Part shown: positions 24,170 through 33,756 of the stretch, in pieces
Layout: every line of letters starts with the position of its first letter
Position numbering within the stretch: position 1 is the stretch's first letter
DNA from: Pezicula radicicola
Lineage: Eukaryota > Ascomycota > Leotiomycetes > Helotiales > Dermateaceae
Reading direction: 5' to 3'
DNA length: 64,000 nt
NCBI GenBank assembly: GCA_003008705.1
Contig: PDUO01000062.1
Span: 31,545 to 95,544, forward strand
The notes under the pieces: generated by a model
The model's database searches: none
The model's input: only the letters and a program-made list of their open reading frames with translations
What the model was told of the DNA's origin: nothing
Made by a program: the position numbers and the translations under genes

Positions 24170-24993
24170 CTTCCAGGATCTTAGAACTTTGTACACCATT
24201 CGACGAAAGGATAAAGGATTTGAAGTCGGTCAATATCTCAATATATAGGACAATTGAACCGCTAGGATTACTAGCCAACAAGTATAATGCTTGTCTGATA
24301 GGGATTAAATCAGAGTACGGGGGTTCATGTTTAGAATAGAGAGCATTCTGGGACAAGACGGGCAAAATGTAGATGGACTCAAGACTTGAATGTATGCCAT
24401 TTGGGGCTTTTGTCAGAACAACACAGCCTGGAAGCGGGCAAGAGACTCTCATCCTAAACTCACTAAGCACACTGGTTCATCATGGATGCCTGTTTGTTCC
24501 GTTGGGATACAAGCATGCCCTAGAGATTCTGAAAAACACGACCGAAGTGCATGGGGGCACCTCACTAGGTGCCGGGACGTTCACAGTAAGCTCATCCTCA
24601 TCATTAGTAGGTATTCACTCAGAAAATATTTTTATCCTTTAGGGCGAGAACGGAGATTGTGAACCATCTCCACCCGAGATCAAACTTGCCGAAGCGCAAG
24701 GCAGAGCATTCCTGGAAGCAATTTCGAAATTCAATTTTACCATCGAAAAGCCTCGTGTGGATCACAAGGGCAAGTATGACGCCCTTGATATCCCAGAGGA
24801 AGCTTTGGAGCCTCATATAATACGTGATTGGAGACATAGAGAGCCCAGCCACAATCTGAAAATATACCAGTACGAGAGATATTCTCTTCGTTTCCGTCCA
24901 CGGTGTACTTGCGTGATTTCGAGAAACAACAAGATGAGATTGAGAAGATTCAGAGGGTTTCGTACGGTTAGAAGCGACTTGAAAGCGCTCTAA
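24170..24993 (+). pseudogene. WrbA-like quinone oxidoreductase, copy 2
   Basis: One plus-strand frame reads RILELCTPFDERIKDLKSVN, RTIEPLGLLANKYNACLIGI, KSEYGGSCLE-stop-RAFWDK, TGKM-stop, then GAFVRTTQPGSGQETLILNS, LSTLVHHGCLFVPLGYKHAL and EVHGGTSLGAGTFT. A 57-base intron (24586-24642, GTAAGC...TTAG) leads to GENGDCEPSPPEIKLAEAQG and RAFLEAISKFNF. This is the WrbA fold from the second strand onward. The flavin-binding N-terminal exon is missing or decayed, and both conserved Trp codons around the AFWD motif are TAG. The C-terminal tail to 24993 is longer than usual. The two copies share family and strand but are clearly diverged. Confidence 0.8.
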
Positions 24994-25451
24994 AGCGATT
25001 TTAGGGTTTTAATGATCAAGTAACAACATGCCTGGAAGTTCAGCTATTGCAGGATAACGATAACTGCTTTGGTGCGTTGAACGAGTCTCCTATTTTAACA
25101 GCGCCATTTCCTAGTATTTTATACCGCTGCAAAATTTCACATAATACTTCCCAACATACACTCTATAGCCTCAAAGTAAATCAAAATTGAAGATATATAC
25201 CAACATCTATAATGTAGATTTCATATAGCCCACCGTCCTTGGATCATTCGGTCTTTACAGCACATCACTTGGCATTGTTTTCCATTTATAAAATATTGAG
25301 CAGGGAGCTTCTGACATTCAAAATCAACATACATCACTCCATAGTTTAAAGCAATGCTAAATTTTGGCTTTGCTTCCTAGCTCCCCTGCTTGATAGCTTC
25401 ACTGTCCCCGTAACCTTGTTCCACGTCAGACATTGATCCTCGCCATCTTCA

Positions 25452-25730
25452 CTATGATGAGCCTACCACAGAACCCGACAGCAAAGTAGAGCTGCCATTT
25501 GTGAAGTTTGGCACGTCTGCAAACACGGGTGCTGCATCCGGCCTAGTTAGCGCCGCAGTCAACTGCTCTGCATTTTCCCAGACCAATGTCAGACTGATAA
25601 TAAATTCTGGCTTCGCACCATCCGCCCCTGGAGCAAAAGTAAAGGCCGTTGTGATGCTGTCCGTCCCCGGTGCGGCAGCTGCCATAGTCGTGACATTGAT
25701 TGCAAGTACCTAACCCCTCAACTCAACTCT
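25452..25730 (-). pseudogene. EthD-like protein, 5'-truncated
   Basis: The minus strand reads VLAINVTTMAAAAPGTDSIT, FAPGADGAKPEFIISLTLVW, ENAEQLTAALTRPDAAPVFA and DVPNFTNGSSTLLSGSVVGS before TAG at 25452. The pattern (second half of a ferredoxin-like barrel, LVWExxE...FxDVPNFTxxxPxLLxGxVVG) matches the C-terminal half of EthD-domain proteins, found beside oxygenases in fungal and bacterial aromatic or ether degradation clusters. The N-terminal half is absent; the regulator copy on the opposite strand begins just beyond, so a rearrangement probably cut it. Confidence 0.6.
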
Positions 25731-25859
25731 TTTTCCCAAGATGAGTACGTGTAACTTTCCTGGCGAGCTGCGATGTCAATATGTTCCTGACCGTGCTACA
25801 GGCTGAGAGCCCTAATACAGTCATATATCCAGACGACTCGAACAACTCCCAACACCCTC

Positions 25860-26303
25860 GACTCGTGCAACGCTCTTGGATACACACAGCGTTCGCCATC
25901 AGGCTCCAAGAAAAGTATTGTTGCTGCAGGTCAACATCGATTACCTGGTGTATACTTTGGTGACTCTTCCACTTTTGCTTTTGTATCAAACGTCCGATCG
26001 GTTGGCTCGCAAGGTGAAAGCAAAGCGTCTGATAAAGCACAAAAGTCCACAGTACCGAGTAGCGCTGCAGCCCAAATCTATGACAGCAGCCTCATACCAG
26101 AAGGTCTTGAACCATGTTTTCAGCTCCCCGAGCGCTCTCTTGTAGATTGTCTTGTTGCCGTATATTTCAATCGAGTGTATCGGCTTTATCCCTTCATCTA
26201 CGAAGGAAGCTTTAGGGCAGAGTACAAGAAGATATGGAGACGTCCGCCTTCTCAACATGCCTCGCACGTATCGAATATGTATATCTTTAATTTGCGCTTA
26301 ATT
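25860..26303 (+). pseudogene. Second regulator copy (fungal_trans fragment)
   Basis: The plus strand reads VYFGDSSTFAFVSNVRSVGS, SKASDKAQKSTVPSSAAAQI, PERSLVDCLVAVYFNRVYRL and YPFIYEGSFRAEYKKIWRRP. These phrases align with the regulator at 19.6-21.8 kb, which reads SYFGDASALAFVSSI, EREMADRLVDVYFSKVHRLY and HEGSFRAEYEKMWRQ. The Zn cluster and the second half of the regulatory domain are missing. It is a truncated paralogue abutting the G-alpha gene. Confidence 0.75.
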
Positions 26304-26324
26304 TGATTCGCTATTTATGTCACA

Positions 26325-27682
26325 TTATTCGATGTTGTTCTTTGAGCTCAAACCTAACCCTAGCTTTTGTAGGTTTTGTTGAATAATAATATCCCGCACC
26401 GAAGTCATAGTGACCTTAAGCAAGTTGGTATCCGTAGCGTTTGTGAAATGTCCGTAGATTTCTCTCTTAGGATTTCGGTTTAATGCAACGAATTTGTCCA
26501 TAAAGTATTTACTTGTCTGCTGCGAGTTTGCGGTATTACCTAGGAAATCCGAGAAGCCGTACTTAGTAATTGGGCTAGAAGCAATCTTCGCCTTAAATAG
26601 ATCAATCTTATTTAAGAACAAGATTAACGCTGATTTAGTAAACCAATGTGAATTAGCAATCGATTCCCATAGCATAAGTGCTTCTTGCATTTGGTTCTAT
26701 AGTAGAATGTTAGTCCCTACTTATAGAGTATTCTTTAATCTACTTACGCCGTTTTTATCTTCAGCTAAGCATTGGTCATATCCACTAATAGCGACCAAGA
26801 ACAGTAGACAATTTACGTCCTCGAAACAGTGAATCCACTTCTTCCGCTCAGATCTCTGTCCACCAACATCAAACATCCGGTACTGTATATCTTCTAGGTC
26901 GAAACGTGTTTCAGTAATTCCAGTAGTTCGGAGTCGTGCTTGGAGAACATCTTGGTCAGTCGGTAAGAAGTCTTTGCTAAATAGTCGATCTAGGTCTTCG
27001 AAGAAACTATATACAAGATATTAGTATAGAGTCTAGTATATACAATGCCTCCCGAATCTTACTAGCTTAGGTTATCATATAGAGCAAATTTGTTGCCCCG
27101 CTTAATTGCCTTCTGGATTCCGGAATCTTCCCATAGCTCCTTAAACGCTTGCCTGTATTCAATTGGTATAGGATCGAAGGGTTTAATATTAATTTTATCG
27201 TAGATAAGTGCAAGATAGACCTATAGTTTTGTATTTAGCATTTAGCGCCGCGCTGTATAGTCTAACTTTGTAGGTAAAGTTGCGAATACATACAGAGGTA
27301 TTAGGATTTCCAAACTCGATTCTGAATTCATCCATAGCCTCGATAGTCTTCTGGAGGCCCTCAAGGATATTATCAAATATAATAAGACGCCATTCGTCCT
27401 TCTCAGTCTTATTGAAGCCCTCCTTAGTATATATTAAGCGCATTTGCTTAAGAATCGTTGACTTTCCACTCTCTCCAGCGCCTATAGATAATATGATTAG
27501 TCTATAGTCCCTATAGAGATAATCTAACAGTAAAGAAGCTCACACTTACCTAATAACAGCAATTTCACCTGCCGCGCCGCTATCTTTGCATCATCCTTAA
27601 TAAGCCTATCTAGGTCTTTACTCTTCTTCTTCGTCTCGGGATCACCCCGTCCGCCGAAACACATATTAATTATTGGAGCCAT
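26325..27682 (-). CDS. G-protein alpha subunit, GNA-2-like, intact
   Basis: Five exons on the minus strand: 27682-27550, 27481-27294, 27220-27063, 27006-26748 and 26696-26325. Introns of 51-73 nt all begin GT and end AG. The phases join exactly, giving 369 codons (363 if the Met of MCFGGRGDP is used, which matches GNA-2-class starts better). Residues 45-53 are the P-loop [10 protein letters not shown]184 ([11 protein letters not shown]) the switch-I arginine, [12 protein letters not shown] at 207-218 switch II with the catalytic Gln, and NKID at 275-278 the guanine-specificity motif. So it should bind and hydrolyse GTP at the plasma membrane and couple to seven-helix receptors. Oddities: the G5 motif TCAT is TNAT (331-334), and the C-terminal receptor-contact tail extends as GLSSKNNIE. 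It is surrounded by dead genes yet carries no stop in any exon. Confidence 0.88.
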
Positions 27683-27689
27683 TTCGAAG

Positions 27690-28155
27690 GTAATATAATA
27701 GAGATAGTGGGATTATTTTGGCATGCAAGGACAAGGAGTGCGACGATGGGAGAAATAATAGAGGGAAGGTGCCCTGTGCCCTTATAGGTGAGTGTAGTTG
27801 GGGGTTTTAGGCAGAGTTAAGAATGTTCGCTTGTTAAAGTTTTTGTAATACACTTTGCTGCACATAGTTATACTAGCCCTTTCCGAGGCATTAAACTTTT
27901 TATAAACCACTGCATGCGTACAGATAGTGTTCCACGTTTTTAGAAACAAGCTTCTAGCATAAAAGCGACTACTTAAGTAAATTTAGTACATATTTCAGAG
28001 AGTCATAGCAATTTAAGGCCGGATATTGTCGATCTGTAGCTGCAAGCAAGCACCCACTACCCTCGAAACATCACTAGTTTTGTTGCTATCGCTGTCCTAA
28101 CCTCCTTAGAGAATAAAAGTGTCTAAACAACACTATTCTAACTTGTCCTACGGGC
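27690..28155. other. Upstream region of the G-alpha gene
   Basis: Contains the presumed promoter of the G-alpha gene on the minus strand. No gene or named regulatory site is visible. A decayed continuation of the neighbouring FAD monooxygenase may reach into 28050-28155. Confidence 0.35.
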
Positions 28156-28159
28156 CGAG

Positions 28160-28501
28160 ACCCAGGGCTAAGCGAGACCAACCTACGATTCCGCCAGGGT
28201 GGCCTGTCGGTATTTTTTGATGAAAATGACTTGGTGAAGGCCCGATCAAAGTCTATAAGCGTGGCTGCGACCTTTTCCCGCTCGATATTACACGTGTACA
28301 GAAGCTTAGGAGAGGCCTGGCCTTTGAGCTTTCAAAGATCTCCACAGTGCGGCATTAAACACTATTAGCCTAACCATTCAACAAGGGACCAGGGCGTGAA
28401 TCAATAATTTTACAACTCAAACCACATCGTGCTAGCCAGGTTGCAGCACAAACACCGGCGGAGCCGCTGCGGTAGATCAAGACATCGACTTTCTCCGCCA
28501 T
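28160..28501 (-). pseudogene. Phenol 2-monooxygenase-like, internally deleted
   Basis: ATG 28501 opens MAEKVDVLI and the FAD-binding loop RSGSAGVCAATWLARCGLSC, then KIIDSRPGPLLNG-stop and CRTVEIFES. This matches the N-terminus of fungal phenol hydroxylase-type monooxygenases (GSGSAGLCAATWLAR, KIIDSRPGPL, QCRTVEIFESFG). The next sensible frame, YTCNIEREKVAATLIDFDRA and FTKSFSSKNTD, matches a region some 300 residues further on (TYxxERxPVAxTLIDFDREF). So about half the gene has been deleted between 28330 and 28310. Stops at former Gln codons confirm decay. The enzymes hydroxylate phenols ortho to the hydroxyl using NADPH. Confidence 0.8.
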
Positions 28502-28504
28502 CTG

Positions 28505-29370
28505 CGTGGAATACTTTTAGACCCCTAGGTTATAGTAGTAATGATGATAAAAAGAAGACCGATTAATCTCTCGAGAAGTGCCTTCGGAGATGGTGCCGAC
28601 CTTGCGAGCGCTAACAATATATAAGCTATTGAACAGGCGTTCTTGGCAGTCAACATGGTAGAAGACTCTACTTAGCAGCTACCGGTATTTTGAGACGACG
28701 ACCGGGAAATAATATAGGGACTATGTGAATCTGTGATAATTAAGGCAAGAAGAATATTTAGCATGCGGGAGAGCCGCTCGGTGAGCTGTCGCCGTTAGAG
28801 CGTGGTCAAATGGCAAGGCTACTGGTATCTAGAGATACCGGTAGGTATATTTTGATTGCTGACTACCTCTATCCGAGCATGGGCTGCTCCGCTAGAGCTA
28901 TTACGCAGTATACTTGAGATATGCCTCGGGTGGTAGCACCATTTACAGCGGTTCCTCACTTCCCCGTCGGGGATGTAGGGTACAGTGAAATAGGAGGAGA
29001 CATCAGATTAAGTGGTATACGAATAGACTTTGTTGTGTTAAGATTGCATCTTAATCTTTTATAAATCCAAAGTACCCATTTCAGGATATGGCTTAAGTCC
29101 GACAAGTATGGTAATCACTCAAGCATGGTTTCTTGCGAGTCGTAGGACGTGTTCATAAAGATTTATAAATGTCTAGGTATATTCGTCCGAAATTCAAGCA
29201 ACCACATTACAATCGTGCGCTCGCTCAACTCACTTAACAGAAAGACCTTACACATCTCAAGAAAAGCTTCGATCCTAACACCGTTAGTAAACAATTACTA
29301 TATGTGTTACTTTCATCTCAACTAATTTAGATCTCTAGATTAGTCTTCGTTGACTAACCGCAACCAGCCC
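28505..29370. other. Intergenic with a near-perfect inverted repeat
   Basis: About 870 bases without a recognisable gene between the phenol monooxygenase remnant and the SRPBCC pseudogene. It contains the inverted repeat reported at 28819-28844. Otherwise nothing stands out. Confidence 0.4.
28819..28844. repeat. 26-base inverted repeat, possible operator
   Basis: Two 12-base arms, CTACTGGTATCT and AGATACCGGTAG, are reverse complements with one mismatch and are separated by two bases. It lies midway between two oppositely oriented catabolic-gene remnants, where a regulator site would be expected. Binding is inference; chance cannot be excluded in 64 kb of scanned sequence. Confidence 0.4.
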
Positions 29371-29375
29371 CAACC

Positions 29376-29780
29376 ATGCCAGAAATCATAACCGACGTGA
29401 CACGTGAGGTACCCCGACCAATTGGGCAGGTTTGGCCAATAGTCGCGGCGTTCGGTACCGAAATTCTCTGGTTTCCAAGTGTCACTGCATCATCCCTCGA
29501 GGGGTATGGGATAAACTCTGTTCGAACCAATTACTTTAAGGAAATAACCCTTGGGTGGATGTTGCGGTTGAGAGATTGGATCTTTGTGATGGTGCTGCAC
29601 ACCATATCCGCTGGCAGGTCAAGTCCCGAATGATTGCAAGACCAAGCTCTAGCAATGTAACAGTTCTCGTTGGTAGAGGAGATCCTTACCTATAAAAGGT
29701 GTGTCGTTTCGAAGATATCGCAAAGTTTCTAGAGACACACATACCTTAGTCCTGCGGAATCTTACTTACTAGTCCATCAT
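29376..29780 (+). pseudogene. SRPBCC/START-like protein pseudogene
   Basis: ATG 29376 opens MPEIITDVTREVPRPIGQVW, PIVAAFGTEILWFPSVTASS and SVRTNYFKEITLG. This is the opening strand, helix and loop of SRPBCC proteins (polyketide cyclase/Bet v 1 fold), which bind hydrophobic ligands. A frameshift near 29556 leads to VAVERLDLCDGAAHHIRWQV and SSSNVTVLVGRGD; the original frame stops at 29633. A last piece, CRFEDIAKFLETHI, resembles the C-terminal helix. One frameshift and a stop make it non-functional. Confidence 0.6.
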
Positions 29781-29793
29781 CTCCGCTTAATCA

Positions 29794-30859
29794 ATGGCAC
29801 CAATCACACAAATCAGAGTTTCCAATGGTCTTCTGACCAAAGCCACCGCTCCCAAAATTGCTGTCTTTGTGGGTGGAACAGATGGAATTAGCAAGGCAGC
29901 CATAACTGAGCTCGTATCCACCGGCTTTCCTGTAAAGATTTACATCATCGGCAGAGATCAAGTTCGCCATCAATCTGTTCTAGCCGAATTGCACGCAATC
30001 AGCGGCAATGCGGAACTCATTTACCTGGAAGGACAAATCTCCCTCATGGCTGAGTCTAAGCGCCTCGCGGACGAAATCTCTAGCCGAGAGCAAAAAGTCG
30101 ATCTCTTATACCTATCCGCTGGTTACCTGCCATTTACTGGTTATAAGGGTCGGTTAAGGTGCATTGAATATGGCTATCGTAGACTGACTTCCTTTAGAAA
30201 CGACCGAGGGGCGGGAGCTCAGCTTTACTGTGGTCTACTTCAGCCGCATTGTCTTCATCTCACGCCTCCTCCCCAGCCTACGAGCGGCTGCTGATTCCAA
30301 CTCCGGACAAAACTCGCCCCGGATTGTGAGTATTTTAGCAGCTGCCAAGGAGTCAACTAGCCTATTTCTGGATGACTTGGAGCTCAAAAAGCCCGGCCGG
30401 TTCAACATTCCCAACTACGCTGCTCATGCTGCCACCATGTACACTCTGACATTGAAACACCTTGCGGAAGAAGTAGACAATCAGAAGATTGTGTTCTTAC
30501 ATGCTCATCCCGGTGTTGTGCCAACAGATCTCATGAGAAAGAGTTGGGGCGATGCATGGGACACCGCGCCTCCAGGCGCAGGACCCCAAGGGAATTTTGT
30601 ACCCTTGACGCTAGAAGAGTCTGGCCAGCGGTCATTGTACTTCATTACAAGCTCAGAGTTTGGCGGTAAGGGCGTTCCGCTACCAGAAGGACGGACAACG
30701 GCACATGCCATGAAAAATCTCCCGCACGGATCACTGTTCTGTGTGAATGATTCTATGGAAAGCTTGCAGCAGGACGAGATTCTTATAGACTTGCAAGGCT
30801 TGGGGGCGCCAGATGCGATCTGGAACTCAACCCAAAAGATCCTTAGCTCTTATTTGTAG
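29794..30859 (+). CDS. Short-chain dehydrogenase/reductase, intact
   Basis: Exon 1 is 29794-30139 and exon 2 is 30198-30859. The 58-base intron (GTTATA...TTTAG) joins in frame to give 335 codons with no stop. The N-terminal Rossmann strand and turn read KIAVFVGGTDGISKAAITEL (residues 21-40), the standard GxxxGIG in slightly altered form. LLYLSAGYLPF marks the NAG-type strand. The equivalent of the catalytic YxxxK is YAAHAATM, so the lysine is not in its usual place; such atypical SDRs are common in fungal secondary-metabolism and catabolic clusters. HAHPGVVPTDLMRKSWG is the PG loop after strand 6. It probably reduces or oxidises a cluster intermediate with NAD(P). It is one of the few genes in the block without a nonsense codon. 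Confidence 0.8.
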
Positions 30860-30864
30860 TCAGA

Positions 30865-32115
30865 TTTAATAGTCAGGTTTAAATGCTTTGCTCGATATCC
30901 TATCTCTCTCTACAACTTACTGAGCTCTATTACGGGCATGATGTGAACGCATGAGCCAAGTGAGGATTATTTTAAGTTAGTCTTGTCTATTAAGGCTATT
31001 AGAAGTATAAGGAAGTGAACTTGAATATGATACTCTTAGCATCAAGCAGGCAAGCTATCCCCAGGGATGAACGTCAGTATTTTGAAATACTGATTTTGTT
31101 TGACATCCAAATCCATCTCTTCCTACCACTGCTCCCATGGTTGATGTTCTTTGGTAGGAGTTTTAGAATGGGTCTCCCACATTTGAAATCTTAATCAAGA
31201 ATTACACACTGAATAAGTGTACGTGATATTCTGCTCTTACGAAAATATAGCAGAGGTTGTTGTATACCTCCCGTCTGAAAATTCGTCTGCAGGAAGTTTT
31301 TTTCTACGAGTTCGCGCTTTGCAACGACTGTACTTCCAGGACAACAGAAAAACCTAGCAGGCAAACAATTCTTCGAATCAGCACTGTATAGAAACTGGGT
31401 TTCTTGAAGAACACATAACATTCTCTAATTATAACTACTAAGCAAAGTATTTTTGATATAACTATGTCTGAAATAGAAAAAGCAGCTAGTAAAATCATCC
31501 AATCAGCGAATAATGTAAGGTAATAACGCGTTTCAAATAGGCAAGGGCAGAGAGGGATGGATGTTTCTAGATTGAACGACACCTAGGCTTAGAAGAAGTC
31601 TAAATACAAAAACGAAGAGGCCAATAAGTCTAGTGGTGTTATTCGCAAGGCCGAAGAGAATAAGGTTAAAGAGGGTAGTTAAGGAAGTTTAGAACGACTA
31701 AATAAACATAATGACAAGAGATGCACTTGCTTAATGTTAAGAAGTATCTGAAAGAAAGCACAGAGCAGCGTAGTGCATACAATTCTGTAGTAGGGCAGTA
31801 GGGCTTAATGATAGCTCTTGAGCTTAGCGAAATAATACAAGTTTGTCACAGTCGGAATGAAAGACAACTGAAGTCAGACAGTCTGAATTAGCTTCATTGA
31901 TACATCTAAAGAGAGAATAGAAAGGAAGAGAAGCTACGAAACCGAGAGATTGATTTCAGCCGGAAGCTAGATTAATGAATAAATTTAATAGTATGTATTT
32001 TTGAATTGTGAATGTATCATTGTTTTGTCTTCGACGGGTATTATGCACCTGAAGCATGATTTCAATCCTGCACTTCGTATTTCAAGAGCTGTTTCCCACC
32101 TAATCATTTGCTTTA
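30865..32115. other. Intergenic, no gene seen
   Basis: About 1.25 kb without recognisable protein. Short frames at 31191-31582 on the minus strand have no motifs. A Lys/Asn-rich plus-strand stretch near 31590-31700 is riddled with stops. Confidence 0.4.
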
Positions 32116-32119
32116 CGAC

Positions 32120-33224
32120 TCACACAACATAAGTTTCTAGCGTGCTTGGTGCGAAAAGTTCCTCCGGCCGGTACCTTCGTTTCAAAAGACCTTGACGAAA
32201 ATGATAGTCGAGGAATTTATCCAACACATGCTTGTTCTCCTCAAAGCCGTCCTTCCACCATCTTGTACTCCCGCCCATGAGTTTCTTTGTTTCTTCGATA
32301 TGACTCTCGAGCTAAGGCAGCATGTATCTCAGAGCAGCACACTGTTCCAGGGGTTCGTAGGCCATTTCTAATGACGTTACAAATGCCTTGGCCAGCGCTT
32401 TTGCAATCCACGGGTTCGCATCGTAAACAGATCGTTTTAGTGTAACAATATACATAATTGGGAGTATTCGGGTTCGTTGATAGTAATCAGCTTCGACTTC
32501 TTGGAAGTTCGGAAAGAGCAGGCCGACTTTTGTCGAAGTAAGCAGGGAGGAAGGCTTCGTCGCGCTGAAGATGGCATCGATCTCTCCGTTGGCTAACATC
32601 TGGCTGAGGTTCTGCCCTTCTCGAATCTGGGAAACTTTGACGCCGGGTGGCAGTGTATGTGCAATCTTACTAATTCTCTCGCTTTCTGATGGCTCGATTG
32701 CTCCAGTGAAGAATTCCACACTTTCAATTGGAACACCAAAATCTTCTTCCATGATACCTCTTTGCCAAACCGATGCGGTGACTATTTAAAGAAGCCGTTG
32801 TTTCCGACTCGAGGGTCCTAGACGAGCCGGACTTACTTTGGTACTCTGGGATGACTATCTTCTTCCCCTTGAGGTCTTTAGACGTCTTAATTTTGGCATC
32901 CAAGTTGATATACATATTCTGGTGCCGAAAGAAACGTGACGGAAAGACCGGTATGGCAATAAACTTTGGATTCTCCTCGTTCAATGTCAACACATATGAG
33001 GATAAAGAGAGCTCGGAAATGTTGAATTCCTGGAAACGTATCTGGCGAAAGAAACTACATTGCAATCATTAGCAGCGTCAAACATCATTTTCAGCCGGTG
33101 CTCGGTACGTCTCTTCCACACGATAATTCAGGAACGTCAGATCAATTCCTTCGACGCGAACCCTTCCATCTTCGATGGCTTTCATGCGATCATAGTCCCA
33201 GCAGGTAAATGAGAGGTTAAGCAT
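32120..33224 (-). pseudogene. 4,5-dihydroxyphthalate decarboxylase-like, one nonsense codon
   Basis: Three exons on the minus strand: 33224-33109 (MLNLSFTCWDYDRMKAIEDG, RVEGIDLTFLNYRVEET), 33054-32837 and 32781-32120. Introns of 54 and 55 nt (GTACCG...GTAG, GTAAGT...ATAG) join in frame to 331 codons. Landmarks are EFNISELSLSSYVLTL, IPVFPSRFFRHQNMYIN, KDLKGKKIVIPEYQ, the regained WQRGIMEEDFGV, LSQMLANGEIDAIFSATKPS, and C-terminal WWKDGFEENKHVLDKFLDYH and PEELFAPSTLETYVV. This is the type-2 periplasmic-binding-protein fold of fungal and bacterial 4,5-dihydroxyphthalate decarboxylase homologues. The only lesion is TAG after ALRYMLP (32312-32314), where family members have Trp. It is a TGG-to-TAG change in a CpA context on the plus strand. 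Confidence 0.82.
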
Positions 33225-33756
33225 TGTCGTAGGCGTGTATTATGCTGACCGGAGAATGATCACTATATATTCACGGAGTGAAGTCAAGTCAAATCTTGAT
33301 GGAGATAGAAGTAGCGACAACGGTATGAGCTCTGACCGCTGATACTTAGCTCGGGGCTCCCCATTTAATGCAGCCGATTCGTATAGCGGAAGTTAGCAAC
33401 AACTACCAAGTACCCCACCACTAGCCCTCCTCCCCGGCTCAGCTTCGTACACGCTGTTTCTGGATTGCTCCAAACATACAATATCTATACCGTGGGTTTA
33501 GCTAAATATACTGAGTAGTACGTGCGCTGCATGTACTCGAGCGAATCAGTTGCAGGCTCTTGGGGGAAGTTCTAGGGTAGAGTAGAAATGACGGTGAGAT
33601 GGGGTAATCTGGAGGCGTAAGTGTCTGTGGTATCCAAGGTATGTATGGTTGAGGACTGTGGCTTGCTTAAAAGTCGGCAACCTCCCTCGTCCCGCTTACG
33701 GAAAATAACCGACATTCGACAAGAACACCATCGACGACAGCACCACGCTTGAATGG
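33225..33756. promoter_or_regulatory. Divergent promoter region, decarboxylase / CMD
   Basis: The decarboxylase gene starts at 33224 on the minus strand and the carboxymuconolactone decarboxylase pseudogene at 33757 on the plus strand, so this 530-base gap would have served both. No gene is visible in it and no named site can be identified. Confidence 0.45.

Noticed and set aside
24156..24470. 104-codon minus-strand frame starting MLSEFRMRV
   Set aside because: The plus strand over the same bases encodes a readable WrbA fragment, so this is a shadow.
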